64,000 nucleotides of DNA from Gramella sp. AN32 (lineage in GTDB: Bacteria; Bacteroidota; Bacteroidia; Flavobacteriales; Flavobacteriaceae). Below the pieces are notes generated by a model that saw only the letters and a list, made by a program, of their open reading frames with translations, had not been told where the DNA came from and searched no databases. The position numbers were made by a program, and so were the translations under genes. The DNA lies in NCBI RefSeq assembly GCF_023718305.1, contig NZ_QEYO01000001.1, positions 62,001-126,000 of the forward strand. The letters are read 5' to 3'. Positions 44,505 to 53,401 of this stretch are shown here, piece by piece; position 1 is the first letter of the stretch; each line of letters begins with the position of its first letter.

Positions 44505-45752
44505 TTATTCCGGATTCAATGCAACTTTCTTTACTAATTTTCCCACGGTAAGTCCCTGAACCAGGATCGAGAAAATCACTATAAAATAAGTCACAACCAG
44601 GAAGAGTTCCCGGTGCATTTCCTGGGTTAAACTCAAAGCTAAGGCTATTGAAATTCCACCTCTTAACCCACCCCAGGTCATAATAAGATTGGTTTTAGGC
44701 ACAAAATTCAATTTTTTCTCAAAGAACTGCACAGGAATTATCAGGGAAATATATCTGCATACAAGAACTACCGGAATGGCTATTAATCCTGCTATCATAT
44801 AATTAACCTCTAAGGTAAGCACCAACATTTCCATTCCTATCAAAACAAAGAGGATTGTGTTTAAAAGAATATCTACCAGCTCCCAGAATTTATCTACGTA
44901 AGTTTCGGTGATTTCAGACATGGATGTTGCCCGCACGGTATCATTACCTACCATCAACCCGGCAGTAACCATGGCCAGTGGCGCTGAAAAATGGAAATAA
45001 TGGGCAATCGCTGTACCTCCCATGACCGCGGCAAGTGTAATAATTACCTCGATATCATAATCATCGATCGATTTCATGAGTTTATAGGTAATTAGCCCCA
45101 AAAGCAAACCAATGGCAATACCTCCTAAAACTTCAGTTCCAAAAAGCTCTAAAATAGTATCTACGTGCATCTCATCAGGGCCTTTTGTAGCAATGTTATA
45201 GATCGTTAAAAAGACTACCACTCCTACTCCATCGTTAAATAAGGATTCCCCAACAATTTTAGCTTCAAGATTTTTAGGTGCCCCGGCCTGTTTTAAAATT
45301 CCCAGCACGGCAATAGGATCGGTTGGGGAAATTAAAGCTCCAAATAACAGGCAATAAATATAATCCACGGGAAGGGGGCCAAATTTCAGGATATAGAACA
45401 TGGCTGTTCCCACTAAAAATGTGGAAACCAAAACCCCAATGGTGGAAAATACCAAAATTGGCCAACGCTGAATTTTGAGCTGTTCGAAATTGGTATGCAG
45501 GGCTCCGGCAAATAATAGAAAACTAAGCATTACATCAAGCAGGACAGTTTCAAAATCGATACTGGTAATGATATATTTTTCCAGATTCAAAAGAGTTGAA
45601 TCAAAAACACTAATTCCCAGAATAAGTAAACTGAAAATAATAGTAACCAGCATTAAACCAATACTATTCGGCAATTTTAAAAACTTCACATTTATAAATC
45701 CAAAAAGGGCAGCAAGACTTACTAAAATTGTGGTAATGAGCAAATAATCCAT
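44505..45752 (-). CDS. Na+/H+ antiporter (CPA1 family)
   Basis: A 415-residue membrane protein with about 12 helices. The CPA1 core FGALISPTDPIAVLGILK near residue 137, ESLFNDGVGVVVF near 168 (Asp in ND pair) and WGGLRGGISIALAL near 365 are present. It exchanges sodium or potassium for protons across the inner membrane. The ion choice is inferred from the family. It converges on lysA without a spacer. Confidence 0.92.
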   Translation of the reverse strand: MDYLLITTILVSLAALFGFINVKFLKLPNSIGLMLVTIIFSLLILGISVFDSTLLNLEKYIITSIDFETVLLDVMLSFLLFAGALHTNFEQLKIQRWPILVFSTIGVLVSTFLVGTAMFYILKFGPLPVDYIYCLLFGALISPTDPIAVLGILKQAGAPKNLEAKIVGESLFNDGVGVVVFLTIYNIATKGPDEMHVDTILELFGTEVLGGIAIGLLLGLITYKLMKSIDDYDIEVIITLAAVMGGTAIAHYFHFSAPLAMVTAGLMVGNDTVRATSMSEITETYVDKFWELVDILLNTILFVLIGMEMLVLTLEVNYMIAGLIAIPVVLVCRYISLIIPVQFFEKKLNFVPKTNLIMTWGGLRGGISIALALSLTQEMHRELFLVVTYFIVIFSILVQGLTVGKLVKKVALNPE

Positions 45753-45864
45753 TTAAAAATTTCGGTTTAAATTTCTTCCTAAGTTATTGGAAATTTTTCA
45801 ATCGAAAACGGGAATATTAAAAGTTCTAAAATTGATATATTGGCTTATTGAAATTTATTGCGAA

Positions 45865-47145
45865 ATGAAAAAAATACTTCTCGCCATCCTGGTAATTGTA
45901 ATCGCTTTTATCGCCCTTACTTATTTTTCAGCGAGGAGTACTGATAAAAATTTTGAAACCTGTACTATCAAAAATCTGGATGATCTGGATAAATTAGATC
46001 TTAAAAAACATGATTCTGTTTTGGTTGCGCTAAGTACACTCTATGAGGGCAATTTTTTAAAAAATATGATGCAAGGGGAAAATTATAGAAAAACCTGGGC
46101 CGTTCCGGTAAAACTTCCCGTAGCCAATTTAGATACTTTAAAAGGAGGTTTGGAGGTAATAAAAAAGGGAGGGGGAAAACAAACCCACTCTTTAAAATTA
46201 TTGTCCAAAGATGGGATCATGTATACATTGAGGAGCGTAAACAAGGATCCAAAAAAATTGATCCCGGATGTAGCAAAAGACCTCTACCTTGAAAATATTA
46301 TTGTGGATGGAATTTCGGGTCAACATCCCTATGGGGCAATATTGGCAGCTTCTTTGGCCAATATTGCAGAAGTTCCCCACACCTCTCCTAAAATGTATTT
46401 TGTTCCCAAACAAAATGCTTTAAAGAAATATAATGACAAATTTGGAGATCGAATTTACCTGTTAGAATTTGAGACTGAAAGCAAAAAAAACTGGACTCCA
46501 TTGCCCAATATCTCAGGTATAGTTGAAACTGATAAACTGCAGGAATTAAAATCAACCTTAAAGAATCGGCTACATATTGATAAAGCTGCGCTAATCCGGG
46601 CCAGATTGTTCGATCTTCTTATTGGAGACTGGGACCGGCATGCTGAGCAGTGGGGATGGGCAATTCAGAAAAATGGAGAGAAAACAATTGCTATTCCCAT
46701 ACCCGGAGATCGCGACAATGCATTTTTTAAACTGGACGGCATTATTCCTGAAATTGTTACTAATAAAAATATAGAACCTTTAGTGCGGCCTTTTGAAATG
46801 GACATCGATTATATGCCGGGACTGGTCTATCCTTTTGATATTTATTTTTTGAAAGGTGCTTCGGAAGAACTCTTTGTAAAAGAAGCTGAAAACCTTCAGT
46901 CATTGCTGAATAACAGGTCGATTGATGAGGCGTTCAAGGTCTGGCCGAAGGAAATTTCAGCATTAGACCAGGAAGAAATTGCTGATAAACTCAAAAACAG
47001 AAGAGTCAATTTGGTTAAATACGCAAGAGAATTTCATGAAATTATTGAAGAACAACCTTATCTAACAGCTGCTTTAAAAGGTTCAGAAAAACTGGAAATT
47101 TCAGAAAGTTTAATCAAATGTTTTGAATGCGCTGCTGAAGAATGA
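45865..47145 (+). CDS. Membrane-anchored protein with atypical-kinase-like motifs, unknown function
   Basis: A 426-residue protein with an N-terminal membrane helix (MKKILLAILVIVIAFIALTYF) and an outside domain. Residues about 240-290 read as LFDLLIGDWDRHAEQW, with Asp257-Arg258-His259, then IPGDRDNAFF with Asp282 and Asp284. This spacing recalls the catalytic loop and metal-binding Asp of Fam20C, HipA and CotH-type kinases. An upstream segment (MYTLRSVNKDPK, then a helix with HPYGAILAASLANIAEVP) could be the nucleotide-binding lobe, though Arg stands where a Lys is expected. I know no characterised relative. Start ATG 45865 puts the helix at the N-terminus. An esterase gene follows after 16 bases. 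Confidence 0.65.
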   Translation: MKKILLAILVIVIAFIALTYFSARSTDKNFETCTIKNLDDLDKLDLKKHDSVLVALSTLYEGNFLKNMMQGENYRKTWAVPVKLPVANLDTLKGGLEVIKKGGGKQTHSLKLLSKDGIMYTLRSVNKDPKKLIPDVAKDLYLENIIVDGISGQHPYGAILAASLANIAEVPHTSPKMYFVPKQNALKKYNDKFGDRIYLLEFETESKKNWTPLPNISGIVETDKLQELKSTLKNRLHIDKAALIRARLFDLLIGDWDRHAEQWGWAIQKNGEKTIAIPIPGDRDNAFFKLDGIIPEIVTNKNIEPLVRPFEMDIDYMPGLVYPFDIYFLKGASEELFVKEAENLQSLLNNRSIDEAFKVWPKEISALDQEEIADKLKNRRVNLVKYAREFHEIIEEQPYLTAALKGSEKLEISESLIKCFECAAEE

Positions 47146-47161
47146 TATTCCTAAAAATTAT

Positions 47162-47971
47162 ATGAAACAGACTCTAAAAATTTGTTCTCTTTTTTGGTTA
47201 GTAACGCAATCAATTTTAGCGCAACATTCGGCATCACCACAGGTTTCAACATTTAGTATCGAAGCCCCGCAATTAGATACCATTAAAAAGATTTGGGTTT
47301 ATCTGCCCAAGGCTTATAATGATGCTGAAAAAACTTTCCCGGTGATTTATATGCATGATGCCCAAAATTTGTTTGATAATGAAACATCATTTGTAGGCGA
47401 GTGGAATGTTGATGAAAGCCTGGATAGTTTACGAATTCCGCCAGCGATCATCGTTGGGATCGAGCATGGTAATGCAAAAAGGCTGGAAGAATTAACCCCA
47501 TTTCCAAATGAAAAATACGGTGGCGGGAAGGCCATAGATTATTTGAATTTTATTCGCAATACCTTAAAACCACATATAGATGCAACCTATAGAACTTTAC
47601 CCGATAGAAAAAATACCGGGATCTGGGGATCCAGTTTAGGCGGTCTAACTTCTTTTTATGCAACATTTTATTTTCCGGAAGTGTTTGGCTTCGCCGGGGT
47701 GTATTCTCCAAGTTTTTGGTATAGTGATGAGATTTATACCTATGTTTCAGAAAATGAGATCCCGGATACTAAATATTATTTTTTGGTTGGGGATAAAGAA
47801 TCTGAAGACATGGTCACCGATCTTGAAAAAATGCTTCAATTACTAGAGTCGAAAGGTTTGGCTGAAAGTAACTTTCAGGTGAAAATCGTAAAAGATGGGG
47901 AGCATAATGAAAAACTATGGAGGGAAGGATTTTTGGAAACTTATCTCTGGCTAATGCCTCAAAAAGAATAA
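47162..47971 (+). CDS. Secreted alpha/beta-hydrolase esterase (PF00756 type)
   Basis: A 269-residue protein with a signal peptide ending near SILAQ (residue 20). It has YMHDAQNLFDNETSF near residue 60, nucleophile elbow GIWGSSLGGLTSFYA near 155 (Ser in GSSLGG) and a late His in KDGEHNEKLW near 250, the IroE/esterase-D-like order. Likely splits esters outside the cytoplasm. Start ATG 47162 is chosen over the longer frame that overlaps the kinase-like gene. Close spacing suggests one transcript. Confidence 0.82.
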   Translation: MKQTLKICSLFWLVTQSILAQHSASPQVSTFSIEAPQLDTIKKIWVYLPKAYNDAEKTFPVIYMHDAQNLFDNETSFVGEWNVDESLDSLRIPPAIIVGIEHGNAKRLEELTPFPNEKYGGGKAIDYLNFIRNTLKPHIDATYRTLPDRKNTGIWGSSLGGLTSFYATFYFPEVFGFAGVYSPSFWYSDEIYTYVSENEIPDTKYYFLVGDKESEDMVTDLEKMLQLLESKGLAESNFQVKIVKDGEHNEKLWREGFLETYLWLMPQKE

Positions 47972-47988
47972 ACCACGATGGACTGAAA

Positions 47989-48003
47989 GTCCATAGTTTG
48001 AAA
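47989..48003. other. Small hairpin after the esterase gene
   Basis: TGGACT-GAA-AGTCCA; no T run follows, so its role as a terminator is uncertain. Confidence 0.35.
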
Positions 48004-48036
48004 ATAAAAAAATGAAATTCTTTTTAAAGTTAGCAA

Positions 48037-48116
48037 GGCATTCCGAATGAGGTACGAAGAGGAATCTCATTATTATAAGATTTCTCGTCACTCGTTCCTC
48101 GCTCTGTCGAAATGAC
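48037..48116. repeat. 80-bp intergenic inverted-repeat element
   Basis: Ends GGCATTCCGA and TCGAAATGAC are inverted copies with two mismatches. The interior can partly fold back (GAGGAATCTCAT against ATAAGATTTCTC; ACGAAGAGG against CTCGTTCC). It resembles the REP/MITE-like spacers seen in marine Flavobacteriaceae. No coding potential. Confidence 0.55.
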
Positions 48117-48185
48117 AAGACGTTTATAGAAACTAAAGTAACTGCAATGAAATTGCAGGGTTTTAACCTTTAACTAGATAATAAA

Positions 48186-48545
48186 ATGGAAAAAGTTAAT
48201 CTCAAAGAAAAATTATCAGTGTTTCAGGATCACTGGAATCCAAGAATCGTGGGAGAATTAAACGGGCAACAGGTAAAACTAGCGAAATTGAAAGGCGAGT
48301 TTATCTGGCATTCCCATGAAGATGAAGACGAGCTCTTTTACGTTATCAAAGGAACTTTAAAAATTGAATTTCGGAATAAAGTAGTAGAAATTAATGAAAA
48401 TGAATTTCTCATAGTTCCAAAAGGTGTTGAACACAAACCCATTGCCGTGGAGGAAGTCCATATGATGCTTTTTGAACCGGCTGCCACAAAACATACCGGA
48501 AAAGAAAAACATACACTTACTAATAATAACCAGGAATTTATTTAA
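48186..48545 (+). CDS. Cupin-domain protein
   Basis: A 119-residue single cupin. Motif 1 is WHSHEDEDELFYVIKG near residue 39 (His and Glu metal ligands) and motif 2 is IVPKGVEHKPIA near 78. It is a small metal-binding barrel of unknown activity. The MFS gene starts four bases after it, so the two are linked. Confidence 0.88.
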   Translation: MEKVNLKEKLSVFQDHWNPRIVGELNGQQVKLAKLKGEFIWHSHEDEDELFYVIKGTLKIEFRNKVVEINENEFLIVPKGVEHKPIAVEEVHMMLFEPAATKHTGKEKHTLTNNNQEFI

Positions 48546-48548
48546 TAA

Positions 48549-49736
48549 TTGCTACTGAAACCCACTTCAAGAATATTACCCATAATTGTAATTGCGCAAT
48601 TTTTCTGTACTTCATTATGGTTTGCAGGCAACGGAGTAATGAAAGACCTGGTTTTAAATTTTAATTTATCTGAAGATGCGGTGGGGCATTTAACCTCTGC
48701 AGTTCAATTCGGTTTTATTTTTGGCACTTTGCTTTTCGCATTTTTAACAATTGCAGACAGGTTTTCCCCTTCAAAAGTTTTCTTTATTTGTGCAATATGC
48801 GGCGCATTCATTAACCTTGGAATTTTATGGGAAGAAAACTCATTTACAGGTTTAATGATATTTCGATTTCTCACGGGATTTACACTTGCCGGAATTTATC
48901 CCGTAGGAATGAAAATCGCTTCAGATTATTTTGATAAAGGTCTCGGGAAATCTTTGGGATTTCTTGTAGGTGCACTTGTTTTGGGAACTGCACTCCCCCA
49001 TTTGCTCAATGAAATCTCGGGATCTAACGCCCTGCCCTGGAAAACCGTAATTATGGCGACTTCTTTTTTAGCACTAGCCGGTGGTATTCTTATTTATTTT
49101 TTTGTGCCCAATGGCCCTTACAGGACCCAAAGATCGAAATTTGATACAGCACTCTTCTTCAAGGTCTTCAAAACTGAAAGGTTTCGAGCTGCAGCTTTTG
49201 GTTATTTTGGACATATGTGGGAGTTATACGCTTTTTGGGCCTTTATACCCTTTATCTTAAAAATCTATCAGGAATATCATCCATTTACCCACTTCAATAT
49301 TTCACTCTGGTCATTTATAATTATTGCTTCCGGAACTGTGGCCTGTATCCTGGCCGGATATCTTTCAGAAAAATTAGGTACCAGAAAAGTAGCAGGCGGT
49401 TTTTTGACGTTATCAGGAATTTGTTGCTTGGCCTCCTCCCTGTTTTTTGTTTTCGCATCTGAAGGGATTTTTATTCTTTTCCTGATCTTTTGGGGATTTG
49501 TGGTTGTTGGGGACTCTCCTTTATTCTCAACCCTGGTAGCCCACAATTCTCCTGCAGAAAACCGGGGAACTGCTTTAACCATCGTTAATTGTATTGGCTT
49601 TGCCATCACCATTTTAAGTATTCAATTAATTACTCTTTTGTTGAATTCTATTGAACAAAAGAATCTTTTCATAATTTTGTCCTTAGGGCCAATTTTTGGA
49701 ATTTTCGCTTTAAAACCCTTCAGAAAAGAATATTAA
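48549..49736 (+). CDS. MFS transporter
   Basis: A 395-residue, 12-helix major facilitator. The helix 2-3 segment LTSAVQFGFIFGTLLFAFLTIADRF and LTGFTLAGIYPVGMKIASDYF are MFS-like. Start is TTG at 48549, giving the helix ILPIIVIAQFFCTSLWFA. Substrate unknown; the cupin partner suggests a metabolite route, but this is a guess. Confidence 0.85.
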   Translation: MLLKPTSRILPIIVIAQFFCTSLWFAGNGVMKDLVLNFNLSEDAVGHLTSAVQFGFIFGTLLFAFLTIADRFSPSKVFFICAICGAFINLGILWEENSFTGLMIFRFLTGFTLAGIYPVGMKIASDYFDKGLGKSLGFLVGALVLGTALPHLLNEISGSNALPWKTVIMATSFLALAGGILIYFFVPNGPYRTQRSKFDTALFFKVFKTERFRAAAFGYFGHMWELYAFWAFIPFILKIYQEYHPFTHFNISLWSFIIIASGTVACILAGYLSEKLGTRKVAGGFLTLSGICCLASSLFFVFASEGIFILFLIFWGFVVVGDSPLFSTLVAHNSPAENRGTALTIVNCIGFAITILSIQLITLLLNSIEQKNLFIILSLGPIFGIFALKPFRKEY

Positions 49737-49771
49737 AAATCCTTATTTTTATAATTCAGAAACCTTTAAGG

Positions 49772-50233
49772 ATGAAAATCGAAGCCACGTCTCCCGAGGA
49801 TTATATCAGTAAGCTACCGGCAGAAAGGCAGGTGGCTGTAAAAAAAATACGTGAAATAATTAATGCTCATATTCCTTCAGGTTTTGAAGAAACTTTGAAT
49901 TACAATATGATAGGCTGGGTGGTGCCACAATCAAAATATCCTTCGGGTTATCATTGTGACCCCAAACTTCCGTTACCCTTTTTAAATCTTGCTTCACAAA
50001 AAAACTATATTGCTTTATATCATTTTGGAATTTACGCAGATGAAAAATTACTGAAATGGTTTATTTCCGAATACAAAAAAGAGGTTGGTAAAAATCCCGA
50101 TATGGGAAAAAGTTGTATTCGGTTTAAAAATCCTGAAATTATCCCTTATAAATTAATAGCTGAGTTAACAAAAAAGATGACTCTGGAAGACTGGATTAAT
50201 GCCTACGAAAAGGTAACTAAGAATTCGTCTTAA
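49772..50233 (+). CDS. DUF1801-family protein
   Basis: A 153-residue cytoplasmic protein with the DUF1801 (YdhG-like) pattern: LPAERQVAVKKIREIINAHIP, EETLNYNMIGWVVPQ and a KSCIRFKNPEIIPYKLIAEL ending. Function unknown. Single gene, weak upstream signal. Confidence 0.82.
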   Translation: MKIEATSPEDYISKLPAERQVAVKKIREIINAHIPSGFEETLNYNMIGWVVPQSKYPSGYHCDPKLPLPFLNLASQKNYIALYHFGIYADEKLLKWFISEYKKEVGKNPDMGKSCIRFKNPEIIPYKLIAELTKKMTLEDWINAYEKVTKNSS

Positions 50234-50373
50234 ATTGTGAAAAACTAAAAACTCTTTCTGAAACTTTGCCCCAATGTTAATGGCCTTATATTATTTTATA
50301 TATGTTTAACAGAGCTTGGCATTGGTTTTGTCTAATTTAGAACCCATGATTATTCAACACCTCAAACAAAACC

Positions 50374-51045
50374 ATGATGCACGAAAGATGGCGTAATAAA
50401 TTTTTAATCATTATTGCAATTTTCGCATGTTCATTATCCTATTCCCAAGTTATGAAGCAGAAAGATAGCCTAAAATTCACCAATAAAATTGTTCCGGATA
50501 CTATATGGCGAGAAGCATATGTTGCCTTATCCCATTACCCGGAATTAAGAAATACCCCTATTGAATTACGGTTTAAAGACAAGATTAAGAAGTCTTTTAT
50601 GCAGGCTCAGCCAAATTTTGGAGGAATATTTAAAAAGAGAAAGAATAGGGGTTACACTATTTATATAAGTAAACAATTTAATATTGAAGACCAGGAATTT
50701 AGTGTGCATACCGTGCCTAAAGATGTTTTAATAGGCTGGATTGGGCATGAACTGGGCCACGTGATGGATTATCAAAACCGATCTGGCCTGAATCTGGTAT
50801 GGTTTGGAATAAAATATATTACTTCCAAAAATTATATCCGCGAAGCGGAAAGAATGGCAGACGTATATGCTGTAAACCACGGTTTAGGAGAAAATATTAT
50901 CGCCACAAAAGACTTTATCCTGAACCATGCAGATCTATCTGATGCCTATAAAAACAGGATTAAGAGCCTCTATCTTTCCCAGGAAGAAATACTGGTCCTT
51001 ATTGATGAAATTCATGAAGAAAAAGAAGAACTTGCGGTAGATTAA
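50374..51045 (+). CDS. Exported HELGH metalloprotease-like protein
   Basis: A 223-residue protein with a signal peptide ending near SLSYSQ (residue 25). The zinc site GHELGHVMDY has His125, Glu126 and His129, and the later REAERMADVYAV near residue 158 can supply a third ligand. It is short for a peptidase, and I cannot place it in a named family. Its last four bases overlap the 3' end of the reverse GH3-like gene. Confidence 0.7.
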   Translation: MMHERWRNKFLIIIAIFACSLSYSQVMKQKDSLKFTNKIVPDTIWREAYVALSHYPELRNTPIELRFKDKIKKSFMQAQPNFGGIFKKRKNRGYTIYISKQFNIEDQEFSVHTVPKDVLIGWIGHELGHVMDYQNRSGLNLVWFGIKYITSKNYIREAERMADVYAVNHGLGENIIATKDFILNHADLSDAYKNRIKSLYLSQEEILVLIDEIHEEKEELAVD

Positions 51046-52574
51046 GGATTTTGTTCTGCAATAAAATTTTCCCATTCTTTGAATTTCTCTTCGTTCATTA
51101 CTTTTTCCATCTTTACCTGTCCACCCATTTTCTTGTTTTTCGCATTCCATTCGTGAAAAAGGTTTGGAGAGATGGTTTTTACTTTCACCCCGTGTAAAGC
51201 CTTCGACCTTGCCACACTATAATTTTTATTAGCTTCTTTTAAAGCCTCGTCGAGCGAATGGGCAAGCTTTTCATTATCAGCAGAATCTTCGGTGCCTAAA
51301 TACCAATAATGGTAGTATTCGTTATCTTCTTCAAATCTCTTGGCGGCGACAACGAATTCAGGTATTTTGATATCATATTCTTTTTCAAGTTCCTGTACGG
51401 CATCATTCATTTTATTCACGGAAAGTTGAGAGCCCACAACGTTTAGAAAAAATTTGGTCCTCCCGGTGATGCGTATTTCCTGGGCTTCAACATCTTCAAA
51501 TTTTATGGTATCGCCTATCAAGTATCTCCATGCGCCGCTCACCGTAGAAATTAGCAACACATACTCCTCATCTTTCTTAACATCGGCAATAGTGATGACC
51601 GGGGCATTATCTGTTATTGAACCGTCTTCATTTATATATTCAGCTTTAAAAGGAACAAATTCAAAATAGATCCCATTATCGGTGATCAATTTCATCGCGT
51701 GTGTCCCTGGCCTATTCTGATAGGCTAAAAAACCTTCTGAAGCAAGGTATGTATCGATCACTTCCACAGGTTTCCCTAACAGGGCATTAAAACTTTTTTC
51801 ATAAGGTTCAAAAGCCACACCTCCGGAAGCATACACCTGCAGATTTGGCCAGATCTCATGAATATTATCCACTTTATGATATTCGATAACTTTTTTCAGC
51901 ATTAGTTCCATCCAGGAAGGAATCCCACTCAGGGCTCCAATATCCCAGTTTTTTGCATTTTCAGCTATGGCGGTCACGCGCTCATCCCAGTCATCAATTT
52001 TGGCAATATCAACCCCCGGCTTATAATATCCCTGAAACCAGCCAGGAATATTACTTGCACTAATTCCGCTAATTTCCCCTTCTTCATGATCGTCTTCCTT
52101 CACAAGATCAGTAGAACTTCCCAGCATCATAATCTCTTTTTCAAAAAAATCTGGCGGAAGATCAAAATGGCTTAAGGCACTCACCTGTTTGATTCCGGCG
52201 GCACGTATCGCATTGACCATATCCTGGGTAACCGGTATTTTTTTACTGGCTTTCCCGGTAGTACCGGAACTTAATGCGAAATATGGAGGTTTTCCCGGCC
52301 AGGTAACATTCTCTTCACCTTCATGATATTTACTCCACCACTGTTCGTTTAGCTTATTATAATCGAAATAGGGAACTGTTTCGGCAAAAGCCTTGGGAAT
52401 ATCTTCAGATTCTAAAATCCCTGCAAAGTCATAATGTTTTCCGAAAGCAGTATTTTTTGCTTTATCCAGTAAAATACTCAAAACTTCAAGTTGTTCTTCT
52501 ACCGGATTATTTTCAGAAGTAAAGGTGTCTTTTATATCAATTAAACTTTTTATAATCGAGCCGAAAATTGCCAT
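51042..52574 (-). CDS. GH3-family acyl-adenylate enzyme
   Basis: A 510-residue protein of the GH3 auxin-responsive promoter family (acyl-acid-amido synthetases). ATP/AMP motifs are YFALSSGTTGKASKKIPV near residue 98, YASGGVAFEPYEKSF near 250 and YLIGDTIKFED near 345. In plants such enzymes join acids to amino acids; bacterial roles are unproven. It stands alone and overlaps the HELGH gene at its 3' end. Confidence 0.88.
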   Translation of the reverse strand: MAIFGSIIKSLIDIKDTFTSENNPVEEQLEVLSILLDKAKNTAFGKHYDFAGILESEDIPKAFAETVPYFDYNKLNEQWWSKYHEGEENVTWPGKPPYFALSSGTTGKASKKIPVTQDMVNAIRAAGIKQVSALSHFDLPPDFFEKEIMMLGSSTDLVKEDDHEEGEISGISASNIPGWFQGYYKPGVDIAKIDDWDERVTAIAENAKNWDIGALSGIPSWMELMLKKVIEYHKVDNIHEIWPNLQVYASGGVAFEPYEKSFNALLGKPVEVIDTYLASEGFLAYQNRPGTHAMKLITDNGIYFEFVPFKAEYINEDGSITDNAPVITIADVKKDEEYVLLISTVSGAWRYLIGDTIKFEDVEAQEIRITGRTKFFLNVVGSQLSVNKMNDAVQELEKEYDIKIPEFVVAAKRFEEDNEYYHYWYLGTEDSADNEKLAHSLDEALKEANKNYSVARSKALHGVKVKTISPNLFHEWNAKNKKMGGQVKMEKVMNEEKFKEWENFIAEQNP

Positions 52575-52596
52575 TTTTTTTTGTTTTTTGGTGGGT

Positions 52597-52604
52597 CAAA
52601 ACTA
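52597..52604 (-). promoter_or_regulatory. -7 box for the GH3 gene
   Basis: TAGTTTTG on the minus strand, 22 bases before the ATG. No TTG at -33. Confidence 0.5.
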
Positions 52605-52796
52605 AAGATTGCCGCTATGTTTCAGTAATTATTATCATAAGTTTAACTCCCATAATTATAGGATTTATCCCACATAAATTGCATGGAAGGCACTAATACT
52701 ATACAGAATGTTAAAAATTTCGAATAAATTTGTTTTTTTATCGATATTTTTTGCATATTAACCTCTATAAAATTATGTGAAATTAATTTCCTACAT

Positions 52797-53384
52797 ATGG
52801 AACAAACATTACCCCAAGTACAGTCGCGTTACAAAATGGTGCCTTATGAAGAAGCCACTCCTGAAGTAAAAGCCATTTACGACGACACAAAAAAAACCCT
52901 ACAACTTCCTTTTGTATTAAACTGGTTTAAATGCCAGGGCGACAATGCCACTTTATTACAGGGAAACTGGAGCAAATTAAAGAACACTTTAATGGAAGGG
53001 CAGGTTCCAAATGTGCTAAAGCAATTGATTATTTATAATGTTTCCAACGAAAGAAATTGCCAGTATTGTTCACATGCACATGGTATTTTTGCTGATAGTA
53101 TGAGTGCTATGATTTCTGAAGAACCGGGTTTCAAAGCTACTGAAAATCTAACCTCCCTATCTATGCCGGTTAGTTACAAAACTGCGGTAAATGTGGTTAC
53201 TAAGGCGGCATTGAATCATGATAAAATAACGGAAGCAGATTTTGAATCCTTAGAAGACGCAGGTTTTTCCCCCCGTGAAATCCAGGAACTTATGGCACAG
53301 GCAGATTTGGTGAATATGTTAAACACCATCGCCGATGTCTCTGGTATTAAGATCGATAATGAATTGATGGAAACCCCGGAATAA
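52797..53384 (+). CDS. AhpD/carboxymuconolactone decarboxylase-like protein
   Basis: A 195-residue all-helical protein. The redox motif ERNCQYCSHAH has Cys88 and Cys91 with His95, as in AhpD-type peroxidase partners. The role could be thiol-based peroxide reduction. It opens a four-gene unit (17-base gap, then ATGA overlap, then no gap) with signalling genes. Confidence 0.82.
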   Translation: MEQTLPQVQSRYKMVPYEEATPEVKAIYDDTKKTLQLPFVLNWFKCQGDNATLLQGNWSKLKNTLMEGQVPNVLKQLIIYNVSNERNCQYCSHAHGIFADSMSAMISEEPGFKATENLTSLSMPVSYKTAVNVVTKAALNHDKITEADFESLEDAGFSPREIQELMAQADLVNMLNTIADVSGIKIDNELMETPE

Positions 53385-53401
53385 GTCTCACCCCAAATTT
53401 A

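Noticed and set aside
45787..45864. Longer N-terminus for the kinase-like protein
   Set aside because: ATG 45865 places the membrane helix at the N-terminus; the extra 26 residues lack support.
45865..47145. HipA toxin
   Set aside because: It has a membrane anchor and no HipB-like antitoxin gene nearby; only the core motif is similar.
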